This document shows, piece by piece, positions 1 through 4,346 of a stretch of 10,118 bases of DNA (positions are counted from its first letter, which is position 1; every line of letters starts with the position of its first letter). The notes below the pieces were generated by a model. The model worked only from the letters and a program-made list of their open reading frames with translations, did not search any database and was not told where the DNA came from. The DNA is from Victivallales bacterium (lineage in GTDB: Bacteria > Verrucomicrobiota > Lentisphaeria > Oligosphaerales > Lenti-02), in NCBI GenBank assembly GCA_018648945.1, contig JABGQJ010000241.1, positions 1-10,118 of the forward strand, given 5' to 3'. The position numbers were made by a program, and so were the translations under genes.

Positions 1-400
1 CATTGCTCGTGCGTCGCCACCTCGTAATGAGTTCCACCATGTACGCCGGAATGTGAATTGGATGACGGGCATTGATGAGGGTTCGCTTGATGGATTGCTT
101 GATCCACCACGACGCGTAGGTGCTGAGTTTCGCTCCCTTCGCGGGGTCGAATGTCTGTACCGCTCGCATCAGCCCGATGTTGCCCTCGCCCACCAAGTCC
201 ATCAAGGGCAGGCCGTATCCCTTGTAGTCGTGGGCGATCTTGAGCACGAGGCGCAAGTTGCAGCACACGAGTTTGTCTCGGGCGTCCTCGTTACCGGCGA
301 GAGCTTCCCCTGCCAGTTCGGATTCCTCTTCCTGCGTCAGCAGTGGGTGCTGTCTGATCTGCCGGACATAGGACTGGAGTGCGTCGTCGCCGTAGGACAT
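1..400 (-). CDS. RNA polymerase sigma-70 family factor, N-terminal part (cut by window edge)
   Basis: This is the first 133 codons of a sigma-70 factor of the RpoD/SigA type, a subunit that directs RNA polymerase to promoters. It starts at the ATG at 400-398 and runs off the left edge. Translation shows region 1.2 (residues about 7-40), then the conserved region 2 core: NLRLVLKIAHD near residue 48, GLPLMDLVGEGNIGLMRAV near 63, FDPAKGAKLSTYASWWIKQS near 84 (regions 2.3-2.4, -10 melting and recognition), and IHIPAYMVELITRW opening region 3. Region 1.1 is absent, which is usual for the short alternative sigmas of PVC bacteria. A purine-rich AGAGGGG lies upstream of the start. Another ATG 10 bases upstream is out of frame. 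The gene aligns without gaps over its visible length to the sigma gene at 3150-4052, so the two are paralogues. It has its own promoter candidate at 532-560. Regions 3 and 4 cannot be judged here. Confidence 0.93.
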   Translation of the reverse strand, partial: MSYGDDALQSYVRQIRQHPLLTQEEESELAGEALAGNEDARDKLVCCNLRLVLKIAHDYKGYGLPLMDLVGEGNIGLMRAVQTFDPAKGAKLSTYASWWIKQSIKRTLINARHPIHIPAYMVELITRWRRTSN

Positions 401-531
401 GGTGTGGCATTCCCCTCTTTCCCCCGGAATCACAGACAAGTTCTCGCACGAGACTGTGGTCGCTCCCCGCAGCGGCCGTTGCTGCCCGACCCGAAGCCCC
501 GCTCTGGGACAGGCACCCTTGACTGAGATCG

Positions 532-560
532 ACCATAACCCCGCGCCCTGTTCCTGTCAA
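532..560 (-). promoter_or_regulatory. Sigma-70-type promoter for the left sigma gene
   Basis: Read on the minus strand, a perfect TTGACA -35 box (560-555) is followed by exactly 17 bases and TATGGT (537-532), which matches four of six positions of the TATAAT -10 consensus. Transcription would start near 525, giving a leader of about 125 nt before the sigma ATG at 400. This is a motif reading only. Confidence 0.6.
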
Positions 561-597
561 CAGTGGCGGGACGGCTGCCACGCTCTGGCGGCTCGGC

Positions 598-657
598 CCA
601 GGGCACCGTTCCCAGGAAGCGCCCTGGAGGAACCCCTTCAGGCAGCTGCCCAAGGGG
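598..657. other. Two adjacent stem-loops, possible transcript end or structured spacer
   Basis: The first stem-loop has 7-bp perfect arms, CCAGGGC (598-604) and GCCCTGG (621-627). Five bases later a second pairs CCCCTT (633-638) with AAGGGG (652-657) around the perfect 10-bp palindrome GGCAGCTGCC (641-650). They lie past the end of the DUF2513 gene and upstream of the left sigma promoter, so they could end or protect the DUF2513 transcript. Neither has a T-run on either strand, so a classic intrinsic terminator is not supported. Confidence 0.4.
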
Positions 658-810
658 CGTCTTTGCAGAGGCGCTACTCAGCAGCAGGCAGGACGTAAGG
701 CCGTCGGGTAGTCCATGACATGCTCCTGGGCATCGCAGGGGACGGTCCCTGAGCTTCCGGGACATCGGGGGCGGCTGGGTCAGGCGGTGGTGGAGCTTGG
801 CGAGGAGAAG

Positions 811-834
811 TGGACTTAGTGGACGGGAGTGGAC
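811..834. repeat. Phased TGGAC short repeat (three units)
   Basis: TGGAC occurs at 811-815, 820-824 and 830-834, that is every 9-10 bases or close to one helical turn, and the two units from 820 on are followed by GGGA. The same pentamer with 9-base spacing appears inside the 66-bp repeat (1365-1369 and 1374-1378; 2743-2747 with a TGGGC at 2752-2756). It may be a protein-binding array or a simple-sequence tract. The function is not known to me. Confidence 0.45.
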
Positions 835-877
835 GGGATCGTGCCAGTCCAGGCCCGTCGGCAACCCCTTGGCGGGT

Positions 878-1078
878 TCAGCAATGGGGCCATTCGGCCC
901 TCTCCTTCACTTCCTCGGCGGGATCCCCGTCGGTATCGCCTTCCAGGGCGTGGGTTGCCTTGACCAACAGTGCCTTGTGATAGCCGAGCTGCTCGGGTGT
1001 GTAACCGGAGAAGTCGGGGTGCTCCTCTCCTTCCGCGTCAACCAGCAACAGCCGAATCAGGCCCATGTCGCGTTCCAT
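878..1078 (-). CDS. Small DUF2513 family protein
   Basis: This is a 66-residue protein resembling the DUF2513 family. Seen directly: it opens with MERDMGLIRLLL, matching the family's typical start (M-K-R-D-M-D-L-I-R). It then has SGYTPEQLGYHKALLVKATHAL, matching the family's 'GY..E.i.YH..LL..A.L' segment that looks like a small winged-helix fold. It ends in an acidic tail. DUF2513 proteins are usually short and occur in phages and chromosomes; a DNA-binding role is often suspected but unproven. The frame extends further upstream, but the strong AGGGAGG site 8 bases before the ATG at 1078, together with the family N-terminus, fixes this start. The C-terminal half expected of longer members is missing, so this is a minimal version. 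A promoter candidate lies at 1176-1204. Confidence 0.8.
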   Translation of the reverse strand: MERDMGLIRLLLVDAEGEEHPDFSGYTPEQLGYHKALLVKATHALEGDTDGDPAEEVKERAEWPHC

Positions 1079-1175
1079 GTGCAGTGCCTCCCTGGTTTGC
1101 TCGCCGGGCATCCTGTGCCGCTTGGCCACCGTACCATGCACCGCCCCCCGAGCGGTGGCCTTTCCATATGACCCC

Positions 1176-1204
1176 AAGCTACATGGCATGGCCCGGAAGG
1201 TCAA
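1176..1204 (-). promoter_or_regulatory. Sigma-70-type promoter for the DUF2513 gene (TAGCTT type)
   Basis: On the minus strand, TTGACC (1204-1199) is followed by 17 bases and TAGCTT (1181-1176). A start near 1169 would give a leader of about 90 nt. The 18 bases from the -10 box onward match 15 of 18 with those at the promoter near 9615, including a shared GGTCA just downstream of TAGCTTG. The site may therefore include a bound regulator or an extended promoter signature. Confidence 0.55.
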
Positions 1205-1312
1205 CCGGGGAGCTGGAGATCCGGAAGCGGGGCCACCCGCAACTGGCCAGGTCCGGGAGTTCCGCACGCCCCGGGGCTGCCCTGGTCGGGACATCGGCCA
1301 GCACAGCACCTA

Positions 1313-1378
1313 CGCTCCGGGGTCTGGGTGCCGGTGTCGGGACTTCTGGGATTGACCGGGACCATGGACGACATGGAC
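1313..1378 (-). repeat. 66-bp interspersed repeat, copy 1
   Basis: This segment aligns without gaps to 2691-2756, with 56 of 66 positions identical by eye (49 of 57 over 1322-1378). The best-conserved part is the run from CCGGGACC to the TGGAC units, where GACCATGGACGACATGG is identical in both. The strand given is the one on which neighbouring genes are read. It lies 27 bases past the zinc-ribbon stop and 108 bases upstream of the DUF2513 -35 box. Changes between copies are spread over all codon positions, so it is not a coding fragment. No obvious transposon ends are present. Confidence 0.75.
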
Positions 1379-1405
1379 GGTTCCCGGGCTCCCGGCCTCG
1401 GCGCG

Positions 1406-1663
1406 CTACTTCCGTGTTGTCGGCTGGTCGCCTGCCAACGCGGCAACCAAGGCAGACGCCTGGTTCTTGCTCAAGCCTGCAGGCGCAGAGCTCCCAAACA
1501 GGTTCTCCAGGTATGCCAACTGCTCGACTGTCGCCACGTCCGGTGCCGCCGAAATGCAGACTGGTTGCTTGCAGACTGGGCACGGGACGGTCTCGCCTTG
1601 GAGTTCCTTGGGAGCTTCAAGGGATTCGTCGCAGTGCGGGCATTCAATCAGCAGCGCGCTCAT
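1406..1663 (-). CDS. Small zinc-ribbon protein
   Basis: This 85-residue protein has an N-terminal zinc ribbon: C8-P-H-C11 and C28-P-V-C31, separated by 16 residues, in the familiar form ECPHC...L.GETVPCPVC. Four cysteines of this kind bind one zinc, usually to hold a small protein- or nucleic-acid-binding module. After a short linker, residues about 45-75 read VEQLAYLENLFGSS.PAGLSKNQASALVAAL. This resembles the helical Q-x-x-YL...L..K.QAS.LI motif (DUF3072-like) found at the ends of small phage and bacterial proteins. It has no signal peptide or membrane segment, so it is cytoplasmic. GAAGGA sits six bases before the ATG at 1663 and supports this start. It has its own promoter candidate (1839-1867) with a leader of about 170 nt. 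The partner is unknown; its setting beside two sigma factors and a PAS sensor only hints at regulation. Confidence 0.85.
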   Translation of the reverse strand: MSALLIECPHCDESLEAPKELQGETVPCPVCKQPVCISAAPDVATVEQLAYLENLFGSSAPAGLSKNQASALVAALAGDQPTTRK

Positions 1664-1971
1664 TTGGCGTCCTTCGCGTTCCAGTCACGTGCATCTGGCG
1701 AGCCAAGCAGGCCACGTGGCTTTGCCGCCTGAATCGGTCGCTCGCTTACTCCACCACAGCTGGAGCGCTGCTGACTCCGCTGCCCCCCGATGGAATTCGG
1801 AGGAAGGGAGGAGAAGCTGCAACAATGCGTAGTCTTGTAATCTATGGCCGGGGCATGGGCGTGTCAATCCTCCCTATTGGCCCGGGGCCGTCGGTTGCCT
1901 TGGCCGGGCTCATCGACCAGCACAGTGATGCGGGCGGGAGCAGGGGCAAGTGCACCCGGGCAGGGACGACC
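1664..1971. other. Gene-free spacer between the zinc-ribbon and PAS genes
   Basis: The 308 bases contain the zinc-ribbon promoter candidate (1839-1867), a leader of about 170 nt with the perfect palindrome GCCACGTGGC (1711-1720), and a stem-loop with arms GCCCGG (1880-1885) and CCGGGC (1904-1909). The stem-loop lies between the PAS stop and that promoter and could separate the two transcripts. It has no T-run. No riboswitch that I recognise is present. Confidence 0.65.
1839..1867 (-). promoter_or_regulatory. Sigma-70-type promoter for the zinc-ribbon gene
   Basis: On the minus strand, a perfect TTGACA (1867-1862) is followed by 17 bases and TAGATT (1844-1839), continuing TAGATTACA. The PAS gene promoter has the near-identical TAGCTTACA. 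A start near 1832 leaves a leader of about 170 nt. Confidence 0.6.
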
Positions 1972-2568
1972 CTACACGTATTCCTTGCCGTAGTGCTCGG
2001 CAATGCAGTCGGGACACATGCCGTGGGTGAACTTGGCTGCCGAGTGGTCGGTGACATACTCCTCCAGTCGCACCCACTGCTCGCCCTTGTCGCGAATCTT
2101 CTTGCAGTAGGCACAGATGGGCAGGATGCCCTCAAGCCTCGCCACGCGGAACTCCATCTCCTTGCGCTGGGTAACGTCCAGGCAGACACCATCCCAGTAG
2201 ACCGTGCCGTCGTCTCCCTTGCTTGGACGGGAGTGCCACTGGAACCAGCGAGTCCCCCCCGATGCCAGGAGCACCGGGCCCTCGTAATCGAACGGTGCCC
2301 ACGTGGCGGTGGCCACCGCCTCCAGCGGGGCAATCTTCGCGATTTCCTCTGCCCCCATCATCTCAAACAGCGGGGTCGCGGCCTGGCGAAGAAGCTCGGG
2401 AGAGAGCCCAAACATTCGCTCGAAGCCGCTGCTTGCATGCTCGAAGCGGCTACTCCCTGCCGGAGATTGTGCGAGCCGGTAGACAGCGGCCGCAGGCAAT
2501 GCGTCCACGAGCCGAAAGAGCCACGCACGCTCTGCTTCGGAATGCGTCCTACGGTCCTGATCCAGCAT
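1972..2568 (-). CDS. PAS-domain sensor with C-terminal Cys/His zinc-binding tail
   Basis: This is a 198-residue cytoplasmic protein. Residues about 19-134 form a PAS fold, ending in the usual PAC signature (YWDGVCLDVTQRKEMEFR), which typically senses a ligand, redox state or partner. A short coiled segment leads to ILPICAYCKKIRDKGEQW and then HSAAKFTHGMCPDC. C152, C155, C185 and C188, with H175 and H182 nearby, match the conserved 'LLPIC..CK.IR...G.W...E.YI..HS.A.FSHG.CP.C' tail found at the ends of many PAS and receiver proteins, a probable zinc site of unclear function. There is no kinase, cyclase, receiver or HTH output, so any signal must pass through a partner. The frame extends 26 codons further, but GGAAGGGA a few bases before the ATG at 2568 favours this start. 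It diverges from the sigma gene at 3150, with 581 bases between. Confidence 0.88.
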   Translation of the reverse strand: MLDQDRRTHSEAERAWLFRLVDALPAAAVYRLAQSPAGSSRFEHASSGFERMFGLSPELLRQAATPLFEMMGAEEIAKIAPLEAVATATWAPFDYEGPVLLASGGTRWFQWHSRPSKGDDGTVYWDGVCLDVTQRKEMEFRVARLEGILPICAYCKKIRDKGEQWVRLEEYVTDHSAAKFTHGMCPDCIAEHYGKEYV

Positions 2569-2648
2569 ACGTTCCCTTCCTGCGTTTCCCCCGCCTATGG
2601 CGAAATTGTGGTCTACGCTGCTGCAGCGCCCCATCGCTGTTCGCATGT

Positions 2649-2677
2649 AAGCTACCCCTTGAGCACAGGTGCGTCAA
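2649..2677 (-). promoter_or_regulatory. Sigma-70-type promoter for the PAS gene (TAGCTT type)
   Basis: On the minus strand, TTGACG (2677-2672) is followed by 17 bases and TAGCTT (2654-2649), continuing TAGCTTACA. A start near 2642 gives a leader of about 74 nt. Copy 2 of the 66-bp repeat ends 13 bases upstream of the -35 box, where an activator site would be expected. Confidence 0.55.
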
Positions 2678-2690
2678 CTGGACCACTCGG

Positions 2691-2756
2691 CGCACGGGGG
2701 TCTCGGTGCCAGTGTCGGAACTCCCGAGATTGGCCGGGACCATGGACGACATGGGC
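2691..2756 (-). repeat. 66-bp interspersed repeat, copy 2
   Basis: This copy is ungapped against 1313-1378 (56 of 66 identical by eye) and in the same orientation. It lies immediately upstream of the PAS promoter. It shares the CCGGGACCATGGACGACATGG core, the GGTGCC and GTGTCGG blocks, and the pair of TGGAC-like units 9 bases apart. Confidence 0.75.
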
Positions 2757-2821
2757 ATTGCCGCCGTGCCGCACTGTGGCGGCCATGGAATTCAGACATG
2801 GCAGCCGCTATGGACGGCGGG

Positions 2822-2856
2822 TGCCGAGCTGGAACTCGGCGTTTCCAGGCAGGGCA
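2822..2856 (+). repeat. Stem-loop repeat, copy A
   Basis: The outer arms TGCC (2822-2825) and GGCA (2853-2856) enclose a 6-bp inner stem, CTGGAA (2829-2834) with TTCCAG (2843-2848), and an 8-base loop CTCGGCGT. Copy B at 4257-4292 has the same plan with paired changes in the stem. A competing hairpin is also possible, GCCGAG (2823-2828) with CTCGGC (2835-2840), whose CCGA/TCGG core is kept in copy B. It lies in the divergent spacer upstream of the complete sigma gene. Confidence 0.65.
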
Positions 2857-2894
2857 CAGCTATGGCTCCGTCGGCACAGGAGCGGCCCCGGCCA

Positions 2895-2910
2895 GCCGCC
2901 GGGCGGCGGC
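2895..2910. other. GC-rich perfect hairpin
   Basis: The arms GCCGCC (2895-2900) and GGCGGC (2905-2910) pair perfectly around the loop GGGC. A wider GGAGC/GCTCC pairing (2879-2883 with 2909-2913) is possible as an alternative. It sits 75 bases upstream of the sigma -35 box with no T-run, so it is either a structural feature or just GC-rich sequence. Confidence 0.35.
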
Positions 2911-2984
2911 TCCGGGCCATGGTCGGCCGGGCGGATGCGGCGGTGCGCGGGCGCGGTTCTGGTACGCAAACCGTTCGGAACGAA

Positions 2985-3013
2985 TTGAAAAGACCTGCTC
3001 GACAAGCTATTCT
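2985..3013 (+). promoter_or_regulatory. Sigma-70-type promoter for the complete sigma gene
   Basis: TTGAAA (2985-2990, five of six consensus positions) is followed by 17 bases and TATTCT (3008-3013, four of six). A start near 3020 gives a leader of about 130 nt that includes the stem-loop CAGGAA-ACGGA-TTCCTG. Confidence 0.6.
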
Positions 3014-3149
3014 GTGTGGTTCGCGCGCATATCGTTATCCAGGAAACGGATTCCTGCGGGTGGCGTCACCGACTACGCCCACCTGCGGCCGCTAGATCAG
3101 GCAGAGCTCTGGTCCCGTTCCCCGCGTGCCCAAGGAGGCTTCCGGCCAT

Positions 3150-4052
3150 ATGCTCTCAGACAATGACACGATGCAGCTCTACATGCAGAAGATCGGTCAG
3201 TATCCCCTCGTGACGCGACAGGAAGAGGCCGATTTGGCGGCCAAGATCGCGGCCGGGGACGAGGCGGCGCGGGCCAAGCTCATCCGCAGCAATCTCCGCC
3301 TGGTGGTCAAGATCGCTCACGATTTCAAGGGCTTCGGTCTCCCGCTGCTCGACCTCATTTCCGAAGGCAATATTGGCCTGATGCGCGCCGTCGAGAAGTT
3401 CGACCCCACGAAGGGCGCCAAGCTCAGCAGCTACGCGGCCTGGTGGATCAAGCAATCCATGCGCCGCGGCTTGGCCAACCAGGCCCGGACGATCCGCATT
3501 CCTGTACAGTCGGCGAGCAAGATGAGCCGCATTCAGGCTGGCCGCACCAAACTGACCGAAGAACTCGGACGCGAGCCGACCAACAAGGAAATCGCCGAAG
3601 AGGTGGATCTCACGGAACGCACGGTCGCCGGCTTGCGGCTTGGCAAGCCCACCACAATCTCCCTCCAGGACCACATCCAGCATGGCGAGGAAGGCGAGTT
3701 TCAGGACATTATTCGGGACGAGAAGACCGTCGCCCCCGACACGCTGGCCCAGAACGACGAAACCCTTCGCCACATGCTCGCCCTCACTGACCGGCTGGAT
3801 GAGCGTGAGCGGACCATTCTCACGCTCCGTTTCGGCCTCGCGGGCGAACGACCACAGACCCTCGAAGTGGTCAGCCAGACAATCTGCCGTACCCGGGAGC
3901 GCGTGCGCCAGATTCAGAATCAGGCCCTTGAGAAGCTGCGCGTGATGTTCGAGGAGGACGGGCAAGCGAGTCGCTCGGCCGGGCGCGAAGCACGTCCGGC
4001 AGGTCGTCGGGACAGTCGGGCCCGGGAGGCCTGGGTCGGCAGTAAGGGCTGA
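3150..4052 (+). CDS. RNA polymerase sigma-70 family factor, RpoD/SigA-like, short form
   Basis: This 300-residue sigma factor lacks region 1.1. Region 1.2 covers residues about 5-38. Region 2 covers 42-117, with NLRLVVKIAHD at 48 and the conserved FDPTKGAKLSSYAAWWIKQS (84-103) that melts and reads the -10 box. Region 3 covers about 118-190, with TEELGREPTNKEIAEEVDL. Region 4 covers 205-265, with LDERERTILTLRFGL and the -35-binding helix-turn-helix ending in TRERVRQIQNQALEKLR (249-264). The ATG at 3150 is chosen over a GTG at 3126 because AAGGAGG (3132-3138) precedes it by 11 bases and the paralogue at 1-400 starts at the same aligned position. Residues 266-300 are an Arg/Ala/Gly-rich tail beyond the usual end of region 4.2 and may be a late extension. 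It would recruit polymerase to a subset of promoters; which ones is unknown. It is monocistronic, and the next gene converges on it. Confidence 0.95.
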   Translation: MLSDNDTMQLYMQKIGQYPLVTRQEEADLAAKIAAGDEAARAKLIRSNLRLVVKIAHDFKGFGLPLLDLISEGNIGLMRAVEKFDPTKGAKLSSYAAWWIKQSMRRGLANQARTIRIPVQSASKMSRIQAGRTKLTEELGREPTNKEIAEEVDLTERTVAGLRLGKPTTISLQDHIQHGEEGEFQDIIRDEKTVAPDTLAQNDETLRHMLALTDRLDERERTILTLRFGLAGERPQTLEVVSQTICRTRERVRQIQNQALEKLRVMFEEDGQASRSAGREARPAGRRDSRAREAWVGSKG

Positions 4053-4057
4053 AGGCC

Positions 4058-4110
4058 CTCGGCGGCCCGAGAGGCAGCCAAGCCGTTCCGGTCTGATACG
4101 GAAGGAACGG
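4058..4110 (+). terminator. Two stem-loops after the sigma gene, weak terminator candidate
   Basis: Six bases past the stop, CTCGG (4058-4062) pairs with CCGAG (4067-4071) around CGGC. A second hairpin pairs CCGTTCC (4083-4089) with GGAACGG (4104-4110). No T-run follows either, so if they stop transcription it is not by the standard intrinsic mechanism. They may instead protect the 3' end. Confidence 0.3.
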
Positions 4111-4256
4111 AACTGTGCTGCAATGACCAAGCCCGAGCCCCTGCATGGAGGCGAAAGCCAGTTGGCACGGGCGCGCAACCCGTGGTGTGTCCGAGATACG
4201 GGCAGCAACCACGCCGACCGGGATGCGACGCGTGGCAACCCGCCACGGGCGGAAGA

Positions 4257-4292
4257 TGCCGAACTGGGGCTCGGTATTCCCAGAGAGAGGCA
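4257..4292 (+). repeat. Stem-loop repeat, copy B
   Basis: The layout matches copy A: outer TGCC (4257-4260) and GGCA (4289-4292), inner CTGGGG (4264-4269) with TCCCAG (4278-4283), loop CTCGGTAT. Compared with copy A, the fifth stem pair changes from A-T to G-C and the sixth from A-T to G-T wobble, so pairing is kept while sequence changes. It lies between the converging sigma and propeller genes. Confidence 0.65.
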
Positions 4293-4346
4293 TTGGGGAT
4301 TTCAGATTCTTTTCTGGGGGGGACTGGGCCAAAGGGGAACGTGCCG

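Larger units (their letters stand above)
401..877. other. Gene-free spacer between the sigma and DUF2513 genes
   Basis: This 477-base stretch has no convincing gene. Frames crossing it are rich in Arg, Pro and Gly, have no recognisable domain and lack ribosome sites. It holds the promoter candidate for the left sigma gene (532-560), a leader of about 125 nt containing a 5-bp hairpin (469-473 with 481-485), two adjacent stem-loops (598-657), a further small stem-loop (CAGGG 736-740 with CCCTG 747-751), and a short phased TGGAC repeat (811-834). Confidence 0.7.
1079..1405. other. Gene-free spacer between the DUF2513 and zinc-ribbon genes
   Basis: The 327 bases hold the promoter candidate for the DUF2513 gene (1176-1204), copy 1 of the 66-bp repeat (1313-1378), and a GC-rich inverted repeat CCGG-GCTC-CCGG just past the zinc-ribbon stop. 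I see no supported gene. Confidence 0.7.
2569..3149. other. Long divergent regulatory spacer between the PAS and sigma genes
   Basis: This is the largest gene-free stretch (581 bases). It holds the PAS promoter candidate (2649-2677), copy 2 of the 66-bp repeat (2691-2756), copy A of the stem-loop repeat (2822-2856), and a perfect GC hairpin GCCGCC-GGGC-GGCGGC (2895-2910). The sigma promoter candidate (2985-3013) follows, then a leader of about 130 nt with a 6-bp stem-loop CAGGAA/TTCCTG. No frame crossing it has a domain or a believable start. Confidence 0.7.

Noticed and set aside
582..617. Possible third, degenerate copy of the stem-loop repeat (CTGG...GCTCGG...CGTTCCCAGG)
   Set aside because: It needs an insertion of about nine bases in the loop and does not keep the outer TGCC/GGCA pair, so the match is too weak to count.
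430..864. 144-codon minus-strand frame in the left spacer
   Set aside because: It is Pro/Arg/Gly-rich, has no domain, covers the sigma promoter and stem-loops, and has no ribosome site.
970..2988. 672-codon plus-strand open frame
   Set aside because: It runs antisense across three supported minus-strand genes and their spacers, has no domain, and is rich in Arg, Ser, Pro and Gly, as expected for a shadow frame at high GC.
3126..3149. Upstream GTG start for the complete sigma gene
   Set aside because: The strong AAGGAGG would fall inside the coding region, and the paralogue starts at the position matching 3150.
3156..4238. 360-codon minus-strand frame opposite the complete sigma gene
   Set aside because: It is exactly antisense to an unmistakable sigma-70 gene.
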